Source: Diplonema papillatum (lineage: Eukaryota; Euglenozoa; Diplonemea; Diplonemida; Diplonemidae). Taken from it: a stretch of DNA of 64,000 nt. Positions 49,202 through 59,082 of this stretch are shown here, one piece after another. The position numbers and the translations under genes were made by a program. The stretch spans positions 62,001-126,000 of the forward strand of contig JAPJBO010000659.1 of NCBI GenBank assembly GCA_030068145.1, in the 5' to 3' direction. The first letter of the stretch is position 1. Each line of letters opens with the position of its first letter. The notes below the pieces were generated by a model. The model was not told where the DNA came from, made no database searches, and saw only the letters and a program-made list of their open reading frames with translations.

Positions 49202-49500
49202 TCTTTTGAAGGGCGCGAATCCAAGCAGAAAACGGACTCCAGCGTTTTGCAATGGCGCGCATCGAAGCAGAAGACAGTCGACAACGATTCGGAAGGGGGC
49301 GAGTCGAAGCAGTAATGGGCCTCAGCGTTTTGGAAGGGGGCGAAGGCGTGTCGAAGCAGATAATGGACCCCCAGCGTTTCGTAAGGGGGCGAATCGAAGC
49401 AGAAATCGGACTCCAGCATTTTGCAATGGCGCGAATCGAAGCAGAAGACAGTCTACAACGATTCGGAAGGGGGGCGAGTCGAAGCAGAAAGCTGTCTCCA
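49202..49500 (+). repeat. Degenerate array derived from the DSSVLEGGE linker
   Basis: About five ~55-60 bp units with CAGCGTTTTG, GGGGGCGAATCGAAGCAG and GCGAAGGTGTGTCGAAGCAG-like sequence, homologous to 48770-48870, lie downstream of the stop codon. Frames are broken. Confidence 0.7.
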
Positions 49501-49817
49501 GTGAAGCGAAGGTCATCCCGTTGATGAACCCTCCCGCGGCGCCGGCCGCGGTGGATTGGAAGGAGGTGGCTGCGGGGCACTTGGCCGCGGGGCGCTGGGT
49601 CGAGAAGCACGACAAGAAGAAGGGCAAGGCGTACTTCATCAACGCCGCGAACAAGCTCGACCACTGCTGGAACCTCGCCAAGCACCTGCAGCAGCAGGCG
49701 GAGAAGGGCCTGCCCGCGCCAGCCCCGGCGCACCCGACGCCCAGCAAGGACAAGAGGCTCTCGGTCACCTTCGCCACGCCTCCCGTCACAGACACAGCAA
49801 CAGCGAAACCGTCGTGA
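49501..49817 (+). pseudogene. Partial 3' copy of the WW-like gene
   Basis: The bases match 48880-49201, including one complete WW-like module (AAGHLAAGRWVEKHDKKKGK; INAANKLDHCWNLAKHL) and the C-terminal end with its stop (49815-49817). Differences are few (D to N, V to L, R to H in the module, ATEEPS to ATAKPS at the end). No start codon or promoter belongs to it. Confidence 0.85.
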
Positions 49818-50104
49818 TCATTTTTTTAAGGTAACAACCGCGGTTGTCATTATCAAAAAGCGAAGGTTGGCAGCAGCGTACTGTGAAAATTACCAAAGTA
49901 GGTGATAGCACATACGCACAAACAAAGAGTTCCGGTTGATTCTCGCTGTGATGAAGAGCCTCTGCGAGCAGATACGCGTGCACGAGACGAGACAAAGCAG
50001 CAGAATGGGGAAACTGGCTGTGAAGTGAATTGAGCACGGTAAAAGAGCGAGCTAACTGGGTTTAGCATACTAGTTTCTTGTTTCCCTTTTTTACTCTACC
50101 TGAA
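49818..50104. other. Unassigned sequence
   Basis: A small inverted stretch (ACAACCGCGGTTGT) lies at 49834-49847. No gene. Confidence 0.4.
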
Positions 50105-50333
50105 CCGCGAGCATCATGTACTTGATGCGACGCGGAACAAGTGCTGACAGCACCGCCCGGCGAATAGAGGGCCACAAAAGTGGCAAATCAACCGGTCGGG
50201 GGTGCTTAGCAGCCAATGGCCTGATGGCTGAGTGCGCACCTAGGCAGGGCTGCATCCTCGTGTTGTAGCCGTGTTGTGTATAAGGCTTCGTGGGGGCCTG
50301 GTCAACCACCTCATCACAATAGGCGCAAACTTT
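50105..50333 (+). repeat. Dispersed repeat R2, copy 3 (longest)
   Basis: The right half matches 842-957, and the left and middle match the inverted copy at 26764-26885. It shows that the two shorter copies are fragments of one family of at least ~230 bp. Confidence 0.65.
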
Positions 50334-50690
50334 CTCGACAGTGATTGGACAGTCGGGATTGCCGGGGGCGGGTCTCCATGAAGAAGAGCAAAGTAAAGCA
50401 AGACCTGCCCCCTGCGCCTGCTGTCTCCGGCTGCTTCGGCAGACGACACATACTACTACTACTACTACTACCTACTACTCTACCTGAAGCGCGCCACCCA
50501 AATTCCTTGCCAAACAAACAAAGGCCGCAAGAAACTGATCGTCCCCCGGGATCGACGGTAACACAAGAAGTATAGCGCCAACCCGCTTTTTTTTTAAACT
50601 CCAGCTTTTAGCTCCAGCTTCTGAGGCTGGACTCGACCGTTGCAGACGGGATTGTAGGTGTACATGCCGCCGCCGCGGCTGGTTGGTGGA
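50334..50690. other. Unassigned sequence with a short TAC microsatellite
   Basis: (TAC)n occurs at about 50450-50475. No supported gene. Confidence 0.4.
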
Positions 50691-51540
50691 GTGGTTTGTT
50701 AGCTTGATTCCGTTAACGAACGAGATCTCGACCCTTAAATAGCTCGACCCTTAAATAGGTGGGAACGTTTCATCGGAGGAGTGTCAGAGAACAATGCGAA
50801 GTCCCGATGAACACTGACCCCACTCTGCAGCATGACCCAACACGGGGGATTTTACTAGGTCAGGACGATCTCAAGGATTGACAGTTGGAGAGCTCCTTCT
50901 CGAGGAATTGTGTGGTGGTGCGTGGCCGCTACTGGTTTGGTGGTGAGATTTTGCAGGTTGATCCCGTTAACGAACGAAACTCGACCTTTAAACGTTTCAC
51001 ATCGGGGAAGTTGGAACTGAACCTACTCTGCAGCATGCCAGAAGCACAGCTTAGTTTGACCCAACACAACGGGAATCCGAATCCTAGGTCAGGACGATTT
51101 CAAGGATTGGCAGATCGAGAGCTCTTCCTCGATGAATTGTGTGGTGGCGCATGGCCGCTCCTGGCTTGGTGGAGCGATGTTCCAGGTTATTACAATGGCC
51201 CCGCCCCATGTCTCAAATATGTCACTTCCCTTGTGGTTTGTTTCTTTTTTAAGCATGGCTTCGGGCCCCTTCGGCCGGACAGACGCGAAGCAGCTTAGAA
51301 GCCCCAAATGGGCAAATTCAGGAAGAAAGGCAACATTTGGGTTTGGCCCTTTTTATCGTATTTTGACCACCTTCCAAAGGTGTTCTGGCGTAATTCCGGT
51401 GGTACCCCCATTTTTCTACCGTCAGTCAAACCGGATTCCGTTGACGAACGTTTCACATCGGGGGAGTGTCGGAACTGACCCCACTCTGCAGCATGCCACA
51501 AGCACAGCTTAATTCTACACAACGGGATTTTTACTAGGTC
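50691..51540. repeat. Degenerate ~240-bp tandem repeat
   Basis: Three diverged units share CCGTTAACGAACGA, CACTCTGCAGCATG, ACTAGGTCAGGACGAT and GAATTGTGTGGTGG (near 50708-50945, 50958-51190 and 51425-51540). No frame is conserved. Confidence 0.65.
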
Positions 51541-51734
51541 AACGTCGCGCTCAGGCGCGCGTTTGTTGCCGCGCTTCCCCTATTTACCACTTTCTATTTT
51601 GCATCCCTTGCCTAGACGACATCTTCATCTTCCTCGAAGAAGACTTGATGCTAGCGTCAACCATGCATGAGAGGCAGTGCTCTGCCTAAACACTAAACTA
51701 AGATTTTCCCCTTCGATTGCTCGTCCAGGTGCAT

Positions 51735-51892
51735 CGCCTGCCAGTGCGGTGTTGAGCACATATCCATTCTAAGCACGTGGCACCTAGGTAGGGCTGGTGG
51801 TCCGGCTTATGTGTCCGTGGTTTAAAGGACCGAAACACGGCGCAGACGGGACCAGTGCGGTGTTGAGCACATATCCATTCTAAGCACGTTCT
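51735..51892. repeat. Short direct repeat pair
   Basis: CCAGTGCGGTGTTGAGCACA followed by TATCCATTCTAAGCACGT occurs twice, 112 bp apart (51739 and 51851). No gene in the surrounding 51541-51962. Confidence 0.8.
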
Positions 51893-51970
51893 TGCAATCC
51901 CCCCTTTCTAGCTTTTTAACTCACCGCATGTATTGTAAAACCCCCTCCACCCGCCACCCCCCCCCCTAGG

Positions 51971-52014
51971 CATGCATAAAAATAAGGCCACGGGTAACGG
52001 GTAACGGGTAACGG
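51971..52014. repeat. Left TIR and subterminal GGGTAAC repeats of the hAT-like element
   Basis: A 16-bp TIR is followed by CCACGGGTAACGGGTAACGG-type heptamers, three in a row. Subterminal short repeats are typical transposase-binding regions of hAT elements. Confidence 0.75.
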
Positions 52015-52529
52015 GGGTATCTCCGGATCCCGGGTCACCCACACTATGAACACGCGATGTCACATTATGTACATGCCTAACCCCCGGCATATGGACCGGA
52101 TGTGCTCAGGAGCTGACAGAAACCCCAGATCCTCCTTTCAAGGGCGAATATGGCGGGCCAGCCGGCCATAGTCTACCCAAATATCGACATGCTCCAGGCC
52201 AGGCCCGCACCCCACGGGTGGTCGGCGGCAGTCAGCCAGCGTGCCAGCCAGCGTGCTCGGTGTTAGGGTACGTCACCTGCTCACGCTATCCTTGGAATCT
52301 GCAGGCGGCAGGGTCTAGGCTCCCCTGTGTGATCGTGACCCGCTCCTTGTCCACACGGCTTTCTTTGCTGCCCCTCCGTCTTCCCCGTCCATCCATCCAT
52401 AACCTGCTGACAGATTTCCCGCTGTCCCTTACCTGCCCTTGGGCTGACTCCTCGAAACATCCAGGGGGGGCCCTCCAAAAACATCCGGGGGTGGGGGGGT
52501 GGTGGTGAAGACAAAGACGTTCAGTTCTG
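52015..52529. other. 5' non-coding region of the hAT-like element
   Basis: No second gene is visible. Contains C/G-run tracts near 52460-52500 just ahead of the transposase ATG. Confidence 0.4.
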
Positions 52530-55493
52530 ATGCTGGTGTTTGATGTATTCGACAGTCTGAGCAGCCATTCTGCAAAGACGAAGAGTCGCCTCTTCAAGCA
52601 GCTCATCGATGCAGGGTGCAAGGAGGGCGACAGGGTCGAGGCGAAGGCGCAGAAGGGGGCTGAGTGTGGGAGCGTCGCTCTCTTTGTTGCCGGGCAGCTG
52701 GCTCGGGGACACAGTGTACAGAGCCTGCCTACTTTGAAGGAGCTTCAATCATGGCTGCAAAGGTTTCCTCCTGGCTGGCTTTCGAACGAGAGAAAACAGG
52801 AGCTACTACTGTCTCTCAACGACGAGTCGCCCCTCGCCCTGACGACAGTTGAGGTGACTGACTGCACTGTCCACCTCGGCAGGCAGTATCCAACGCCCAT
52901 CAAGATAATGGATGCACAGCGTGTTCCGAGACTGATGGCCTCTGCGTGTGAAAGCACAATTGTCATTGTGTTTGCACCCCCTGTGGGAAGGCAAAAAATG
53001 GGACATTTCTTTGTCCTTCGCTTTCGTCCCCCACGTTCAGAGCCAAGACCGACAACCGGCGTTTTCCCGCTGTTTGCACCCAAACAAAAGGCAGCTGCGA
53101 GCGCAGAACCTGTGAAGCCGGCAGCACCTCCTGCAGACGAGTTTGCAGAGGTCTTTTTCTCGACGCCGGAAGGTATCGGCTGCATCGTTTGTCGTGACGC
53201 GCACGGCCTTGGCGTGCTGAGCTCTACTCCAAAAAACGAAGCGTTTTTAAAGGGGTCCGTGAATTCTCGGGGAGCACCGCTTCGAACAGCGAAGAGCAAG
53301 CACCTCGGACGGGAGTACCACAAAACAGCTCTAAGGCGCATTCGTACGGTCTGTGCTGTGGTCTCTGCTGCTGCCGTACTGGGTGTGGTGTTCAACTGCT
53401 GCCCCTCGTTTCCGACACTGAGTGTCGTGCACGAGGAAACGGATGAGGAGGAAGACGACGAGGACGAAATTGCAGAGACTGGCGACAGTGGTGCGCTGAA
53501 GGTCGGTACCAACGAAGCTGTGAAGCAAGTCAAAATTGCAGAGGCCGATGTGCAGGACGCAACCCTCGAGTCGATGCACGTCAATTTCTACGTCAGCCTT
53601 CACAACAAACTCTCGATCTCCCAAAGCCTGAGGCAGCTTGACGCAGATGTAAGTCGGGGGATCGCCATGCATCCGCAGTACAGGAACGAAGAGCACATCA
53701 AACAAATGACCTACCTTTGGGCACGAATTCTTCGATTCCAGTTGCATGTGCGTCTGGCTCCAGTTTCTTTCTTCGTGATCAGCACTGACGGTGCTACGCT
53801 TTCCCTTACAAAAAAACAAGTGATCGAAGTACGTATTCGATTCTACGAGCTTTCGAAGTACACTGAGGTGTTCGTAGGGTTGGTTGCCATTCCGCGTGGC
53901 GATCGTGAGGACGGTGAATGCATCCATCGCCTGGTGTGCGCGGCTCTGCGCAAAGTTGGGGTTGCACAGAACCAACTGCTCGGTATAGTGACTGACGGGG
54001 CAAGCGCCCTAACAGGAGCAAACAACGGGTTGTTTGGGAGACTTGTTGCTGATGCGCACAAAGGGGCCCGGCTGTTCAAGACGTGGGATTTTGCGCATTA
54101 CCTCCAAACGTGCTTGAAGGTTATCACTGAAGCCAAGGTGTTCAAGTCCATTGCTGCGATGGTGGCAGCGATCGATTCGTTTTACGCAGCTTCATCACTG
54201 CTATGCCGGGACATAGAGGAGTTTGCTGCAGAAAACCCGTCGATAAGCGCTGCTGTCCCTGGTCAGCCTCGCACTGCTTCTGTTCTTCGCCCAAAGCAGG
54301 GGCACGTCATCCGGTGGCTTCCAAAGTGGAAAAATACCTTTTCTCGAGTGCAGCGTATGAACAAGCTGTGGATCGCACATTTGGAAAGTGATCGCCGTGC
54401 CTTCAAGACCTCAAAGGGTGGTGACAAACAGCAAAAACGGGCGTACAAGAGAAAACTCAGCCAGGCAAAGCGACCGACAAGGGGCGGCCCGTCTAAACTT
54501 GTGCACAAGTTCAAGCAACCGCTCGTACAGAAGCAGCTGCTGTACTTTGACCAGCTGTTTACCGCGATCTCGCCGGTGAGCCGCACAGCGCAGTCGACAA
54601 GCACTTCTGTCGTCCACATTGAAGCCGAGCTACGCTCTGCAACAGAGGTGCTCCTGCAAATCGAGGCACCATCGGGTTTGCAGTCTCTCCATAAGCTTGT
54701 GCAGGAAGCTTTTGACACCATGTTGCAGTTCAACGATGACCAACGGGCTATTCTGAAGATCTTGAAGTTTTTCTACTTCGATCTAAGCAACATGAGCACT
54801 GCCGAGATTGCTGCGTACGGCAACAATGAGCTTCAGGAACTGCAGGGGCCAATCCTTTCACGACTGGGTGCTGAAGGGATCGACCTCAAACAGGCCTGGT
54901 GCAGTGCCAAGGCCCTTGCGGCAGGGATGAGCAGTGGCTCCAGCTTGCGCTGCGTGACATGCAGTCTTCGCGAGACGGACATAGAGCACAACGTTTTTCT
55001 TGCTGATGTGCTTGAGGGAATAGCTCTACTTGGCAGTGTGTCGTGCTGTTCTATTGAATCTCACTTTGCAGCGGTACGGCAGCGGCTTGGACTGTCTCGC
55101 ACAAAGCTTCGTATCACACTTCTTGAGGCTGAGCTGTTTGTGCATGAACTAGGACCAAGCCCCGCTACATGCCGCGAGTTTGTTCAGACTGGAGTGCGCT
55201 CTTTCTTTGGTGATCGAAAGAGGAGAGCCCCAGGAGGTGGCCGCAAGAGGCTAGGACCAAAGCCCACTCGGTTACAGGTAATTGAAGAGGGCCTTCGAAG
55301 TCAGTGCCTCCTGCGCGAATACGAGGACGAAGAAGACAGCGAGGAAGATGAGGAGTGCGAGGAAGATGAAGAAGATGAAGAGTGCGAAGAAGATGAAGAG
55401 GAGTCTGAAAACGAGGACCTTGAAGAAGATGAAGAAAGCGAGGAAACAGAAGACAGCCCAAAGAATGTCAGAAAAAGAGCGCGCCGAAAATAG
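52530..55493 (+). CDS. hAT-like transposase with BED/TTF-type zinc finger
   Basis: The protein is 987 residues from ATG 52530 to a stop at 55493, uninterrupted. The N-terminal ~190 residues (including TIVIVFAPPVGRQKMGHFFV) are unassigned and vaguely recall a protease-like fold. A zinc-finger-like region has Cys218-x2-Cys221 and His258-x5-His264 with FLKGSVNSRGAPLRTAKSKH, similar in style to BED/TTF fingers of ZNF862/KIAA1586-like hAT proteins. An acidic patch follows near 305. The catalytic core has FVISTDGATL (Asp420) and GIVTDGASALTGANNGLFGR (Asp489), then DFAHYLQTCLK. A C-terminal CCSIESHFAAVRQRL (Glu843) sits where the hAT Glu/dimerisation region is expected. The tail is strongly acidic, then basic (RKRARRK). 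Cut-and-paste transposition is the likely role. Confidence 0.75.
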   Translation: MLVFDVFDSLSSHSAKTKSRLFKQLIDAGCKEGDRVEAKAQKGAECGSVALFVAGQLARGHSVQSLPTLKELQSWLQRFPPGWLSNERKQELLLSLNDESPLALTTVEVTDCTVHLGRQYPTPIKIMDAQRVPRLMASACESTIVIVFAPPVGRQKMGHFFVLRFRPPRSEPRPTTGVFPLFAPKQKAAASAEPVKPAAPPADEFAEVFFSTPEGIGCIVCRDAHGLGVLSSTPKNEAFLKGSVNSRGAPLRTAKSKHLGREYHKTALRRIRTVCAVVSAAAVLGVVFNCCPSFPTLSVVHEETDEEEDDEDEIAETGDSGALKVGTNEAVKQVKIAEADVQDATLESMHVNFYVSLHNKLSISQSLRQLDADVSRGIAMHPQYRNEEHIKQMTYLWARILRFQLHVRLAPVSFFVISTDGATLSLTKKQVIEVRIRFYELSKYTEVFVGLVAIPRGDREDGECIHRLVCAALRKVGVAQNQLLGIVTDGASALTGANNGLFGRLVADAHKGARLFKTWDFAHYLQTCLKVITEAKVFKSIAAMVAAIDSFYAASSLLCRDIEEFAAENPSISAAVPGQPRTASVLRPKQGHVIRWLPKWKNTFSRVQRMNKLWIAHLESDRRAFKTSKGGDKQQKRAYKRKLSQAKRPTRGGPSKLVHKFKQPLVQKQLLYFDQLFTAISPVSRTAQSTSTSVVHIEAELRSATEVLLQIEAPSGLQSLHKLVQEAFDTMLQFNDDQRAILKILKFFYFDLSNMSTAEIAAYGNNELQELQGPILSRLGAEGIDLKQAWCSAKALAAGMSSGSSLRCVTCSLRETDIEHNVFLADVLEGIALLGSVSCCSIESHFAAVRQRLGLSRTKLRITLLEAELFVHELGPSPATCREFVQTGVRSFFGDRKRRAPGGGRKRLGPKPTRLQVIEEGLRSQCLLREYEDEEDSEEDEECEEDEEDEECEEDEEESENEDLEEDEESEETEDSPKNVRKRARRK

Positions 55494-55875
55494 GATCCTC
55501 ATCGTTCTTCAGGGTCATCTCGTTTTTTTCTTGAGGCTGACACCGAGCTCTTACCAGTGTTTTTTTGAGTACCAGCCCTCGGGGTTCGCTACGAGCAGCA
55601 CCATTTCCGTGCCCCTTCGCCCTTTGTACAGTCCCGAGGTTTTGAAAGCACCTCCTCCATCCGGCTCTTTGAGAGTTCAACCATCTTCGGCACGTGTTGC
55701 TGATTCTTTGGTGCCGTCGCTTGTGCTTTATTGCCAACTTCAGCCCCTCCCCCCCCCGTCTCTTTCGCCCCTCCCTTTCGTATCGAGTCCGATCAGAACT
55801 CCGAGTACTTTGCTGGCTGCGTTTTTGCAGTACTCATTTTGTTTTGTATGTCTTTCGTGAGTCTTGAGCATTCTT
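55494..55875. other. 3' non-coding part of the hAT-like element
   Basis: No second gene is supported. CGTGAGTCTTGAGCATTCTT occurs at 55856 and again at about 56010. Confidence 0.4.
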
Positions 55876-56312
55876 TTTGGTCCAGTTTGGGCCTCAGCCG
55901 CAGTCCACCAGCATGCTGCACCTCAGGCGCGCTGGCCTCAAGCCCAGTCCACTTCAGCCACAGTCCACCCAGCGTGCTGGGCTTCGGCATTCCACCTAGT
56001 GTCATCTTTCGTGAGTCTTGAGCATTCTTTTTGGTCTCAGCGTTCTTCTTGTTTTAGCGTTTGGGCCTCAGGCGCGCTGGCCTCAAGCCCAGTCCACTTC
56101 AGCCACAGTCCACCCAGCGTGCTGGGCTTCGGCAGTCCACCTCAGCAATAGCCCACCCAGTATGCCGGGCCTCAGGCACAGTCCACCCGACGTACTGGGC
56201 CTCACGCACGCCGGGCCCCGGCGCAGTCCACGCGCAGTCCACTCGGCGCGCTGGGCCGCAGCAACGCACCCACCATGCTGGGTCTCAGGAGCAGCCCACC
56301 TCAGCCACAGTC
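55876..56312. repeat. Degenerate CAGTCCAC/GTGCTGGGC repeats
   Basis: Units of about 20-45 bp (CAGTCCACCCAGCGTGCTGG, CCTCAGCCACAGTCCAC, GGGCCTCAGGC) fill the 3' part of the hAT-like element. Some frames stay open (QSTSATVHPA type) but are likely by-products of the repeat. Confidence 0.75.
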
Positions 56313-56314
56313 GG

Positions 56315-56385
56315 ATAAAAATAAGGACGGGTAACGGGTAACGGGTAACGCCCCCCCAGAAGGCCGATTCTTATTTTTATGCATG
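56315..56385. repeat. Right end of the hAT-like element: inverted ATAAAAATAAG with GGGTAAC repeats
   Basis: ATAAAAATAAGG (56315), three GGGTAAC heptamers and a C-run precede CTTATTTTTATGCATG (TIR). The two ATAAAAATAAG copies are inverted relative to each other, so this end can fold on itself. Confidence 0.75.
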
Positions 56386-56389
56386 CCCC

Positions 56390-57602
56390 TAGGGGGGGTC
56401 AAAAGCTGTCAAAATAGGTCATTTTTTTGGGAACCACATAGGGGCTCCTAAAAGGCAATAAAATTTGGTAAACCGCCCCAGAACCGTATAGAAATGCCTA
56501 AGACATGCTTTTTGGCTGCTGAAGTGCCCCGAAAAGGCCTTTTTACGAGTGCCCAATTTTTGGACTCAGGGTGGACACCGTTTGGTACCGGTGTTCTTCT
56601 TTTTAGGTGACAACCCGAAAAATAGTGACAGCATGAACCGAAGAAGGAAAACAACACTGCCCAAACCTATGTATTTTTACTCAAAAGACTTTCCTGAGAG
56701 TTGGGGATGGTGGGGCTTCGTAGGAGGCATTGACAAGCGACTCAATGAGGTACGGCTTCGTAACGTGCCGCCCCCTCGAGTCCTTGACGTCAGCGCCAGC
56801 TTTCGTAGTGGCCTGTGTCGTGTAGCGTGCTACCGCAAGCTGCAGATACCCTGCCCTGAGCTGCTATGTCGTGGCAGTCCTATAAATCCACCGCCGAACC
56901 TTTTCGTTCAAGTCCAGTTTTCTATTTTTGTTCAAGCTCAACGTGCGTTGGGGTTAGGTACCAGAGATACACCCCGGTGACCAGTATTGTCTTCCGTGCG
57001 TGTGCAATGCGACCCTTTCGGGGTGGTGTACGAAAGGCGAACTTGAATAAAAGACACTGTCGCGTGCATCCCTTCAACAAAAACGTTGGGATCTGGAAAA
57101 TCCCACTACGGATGAGAGCATCTCATTGTTTTTCTCGGAAAGACATCGAACTTTGTGAATATCGCTCCAGCAGAAGTTCGGGGAAGAGCTGCTGCCTGCG
57201 GTGTCAACAACACCTCAGCTTGCGCAAGACTCAGAGAGCCTTTTGGGACGTTGTTAACCATCCAGACGAGCAACGTTCATAGCTGCCTTCCTCCTGGGTG
57301 TCGTTTGCCCTTTTGTTGCTTCCATTTGTGGCTGCCTGCACGTGATTGTAGCCTCATCTTTGCATGGTATGAAGAGTGAAGCACACACACAGGCTGCTAG
57401 CCGGTACCAAACGGTGTCCACCCTAAAACCATCAACTAATACACCCCCCCCTGGGCCATTTTCCATGAAACTTCCCCCAAAAACACGTTTCCGGGCATTT
57501 CTGAGGCGGGTTGCATGTTTTTTTAGCCTTAAACTGCCGTTAAGTCTACAGGCTGAAAATGTCACCATTTTGACGCAAAAAAAGACCTTTTGACCCCCCC
57601 TA
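56390..57602. mobile_element. TA-flanked element with 200-bp inverted ends
   Basis: Both arms are 200 bp (56392-56591 and 57401-57600). They begin GGGGGGGTCAAAAG and end GGGTGGACACCGTTTGGTACC, both exactly inverted, while the arm middles have diverged. TA lies outside at 56390-56391 and 57601-57602. No transposase-like domain is seen in the 809-bp core. The left TA and first GG lie inside the right target duplication of the hAT-like element, so this element was there first. Confidence 0.75.
56633..56980 (+). CDS. Small ORF inside the TA-flanked element, unknown
   Basis: This 115-codon frame from ATG 56633 (MNRRRKTTLPKPMYFYSKDF; SWGWWGFVGGIDKRLNEVRL) is located directly inside the left arm. 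It shows no domain I recognise. TTCTTTTTAG|GTGACA just upstream could be a splice acceptor. It may be a remnant of the element's own gene or a chance frame. Confidence 0.25.
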   Translation: MNRRRKTTLPKPMYFYSKDFPESWGWWGFVGGIDKRLNEVRLRNVPPPRVLDVSASFRSGLCRVACYRKLQIPCPELLCRGSPINPPPNLFVQVQFSIFVQAQRALGLGTRDTPR

Positions 57603-57794
57603 ACCCCCCCCCCTGCCTTCCGCGAAGAAGACTAGCATGTAGAGCTACTGCTGCACCGCGCTGCTGCTGTGCTGCTGTGTGGTGGTGTATGCATATACGC
57701 ATATGTTGCTGCTGCTTAGCATGTAGAGCTACTGCTGCACCGCGCTGCTACTGCTGGGTGCACCGCTGCATGCTACGCTGCTGCTGATCCACTG
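57603..57794. repeat. CTG-rich low-complexity with an ~86-bp duplication
   Basis: AGCATGTAGAGCTACTGCTG followed by CACCGCGCTGCT occurs at 57634 and 57717. CTG/GCTGCTG tracts dominate. Confidence 0.7.
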
Positions 57795-58560
57795 CTAGGG
57801 GTAGACCCGTATGACCTCACGTCCGTTCAACACGTTGTTCGGTAGTTACAGCACTTGGGGGAAGGTCGCCCGGAGACTTTAAAACCCGGAGTTTCAAGCG
57901 AACTATAACTCTTAAAACGATTTCCCTGCCTGGCCGCTTGTCGTCGCCATAGTTTCCCGACGACGAAAATACTCGACGTAGCTTCTTCGACTCCGAATGG
58001 AGGGGAGGAAATATACAGGTGAGGGGCAAATACAATACAAACACAATCCGATTTGTTCTTCGCATTCACTACCGTGTGTTGCTTCCTCACTCAGGACTTT
58101 GACCTGTTGTGTTGGTGTGATCACGTCCGTTCAACACGTTGTTCGGTAGTTACAGCACTTGGGACCCCTTCTGTTCTTTGTCGGGCAGCATGTCGAGCAT
58201 TTCCTTTCAAGCTGGCGCTTATGTAAAACCAAAACGACGCTGGCGTGATCCAGGCCCCTGGTAGAAAGTTGGTAAGAAGTCGCCAAGGACCTGGCAGAAA
58301 GGACATCTTCCCTAAGGTCGCCCGGAGACTTTAAACCCCCGGAGTTTCAAGCGAACCATAACTCTTAAACGATTTCCCTGCCTGGCCGCTTGTCGTCGCC
58401 ATAGTTTCCCGACGATGAAAACAAAACGACGCTGGCTATGAAGTCGCCAAGGACCTGGCAGAAAGGACGTCTTCCGAAGGTCGCCCGGAGACTTCAAAGC
58501 CCCGGAGTTTCAAGCAAACATTTCACTCTGGAAACCCGGCGAAAACTGAGCAAAAAATCA
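57795..58560 (-). repeat. Rearranged R5 copies interleaved with R6/R9 repeats
   Basis: R5 in reverse complement occupies 57795-57862 and 58010-58230. A ~105-bp block (R9: GGTCGCCCGGAGACTTTAAA, CCTGCCTGGCCGCTTGTCG, GTTTCCCGACGA) occurs at 57865-57970 and 58316-58420, with a shorter one at 58476-58530. Each R9 copy begins with motif R6. No gene. Confidence 0.7.
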
Positions 58561-58796
58561 CACCGAACGCATTTTTCTGCTTTTTTTATTGTCCATGTTC
58601 ACCGTGCTCTGTTTCCTTTTTTTTTTCTCGTCGTTTTTTCCGGCTGTTTGTTTGTTTCTTTTTCCGGCTGCCGTCTCTTCACGTTTGTCATACGTCCAGC
58701 CATCGTCAAGCGGCGCGGGCTCAGAGTCTACTCGTGCACACTTCACCTGCAGAAGCGCGAAAAATTCGGTTCATCTTGGAAAACAGGTGTTATACT
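58561..58796. other. Unassigned sequence
   Basis: No supported gene. T-rich at 58600-58670. Confidence 0.4.
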
Positions 58797-58880
58797 TGTA
58801 CGCTGTGCCAAGCAGGGCTTACGCTCAGAGAGAAATTCGTGTGGTCCCCATGTTGGCGCTTAAGGTTCGAGGGAGAAAAA
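58797..58880 (+). repeat. Dispersed repeat R7, copy 3
   Basis: GCAGGGCTTACGCTCAGAGA and CTTAAGGTTCGAGGGAG match 27608-27690 and inverted 32385-32475. Confidence 0.65.
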
Positions 58881-59011
58881 AACCTATCCCCCCTGTGTGC
58901 GGCGGGCAAACCAAATAGCCTCCCTACTGGACTTGGCGACTTGTGGGCCTAGACTCCTCTGCAGACTAACCTGTGGCAAGCACATGTGGGGGGAAGAAGA
59001 AGAAGAAGAAA

Positions 59012-59082
59012 AAGGCCGCTCCTGGTCCAGGAACGTGACGGTCAACCACAGCTTGCAAAGCTTGAGTCGGAGGCAGTACAGC
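59012..59082 (+). repeat. Dispersed repeat R4, copy 4 (truncated)
   Basis: Matches the first ~70 bases of the R4 family after a GAAGAA tract, as in copy 3. 59083-59620 shows no supported gene. Confidence 0.7.

Larger units (their letters stand above)
51963..56393 (+). mobile_element. Complete hAT-like DNA transposon with 8-bp TSD
   Basis: Element boundaries are 51971-56385. Terminal inverted repeats are CATGCATAAAAATAAG (51971-51986) and its exact reverse complement (56370-56385). CCCCTAGG lies immediately outside both ends (51963-51970 and 56386-56393), an 8-bp target duplication as expected for hAT. Three GGGTAAC heptamers sit just inside each end (51991-52012 and 56328-56349). At the right end they are preceded by a further inverted ATAAAAATAAGG copy. 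The single gene inside (52530-55493) is a transposase-like protein. Confidence 0.85.

Noticed and set aside
55282-55860. Basic plus-strand frame at the end of the transposase gene
   Set aside because: It overlaps the acidic GAA/GAT tail of the transposase in another frame and has no conserved feature.
56362-56398. C-run-containing TIR (CCCCCCCTAGG...) for the hAT-like element
   Set aside because: The inverted match is better explained by a 16-bp TIR plus the near-palindromic 8-bp duplication CCCCTAGG.
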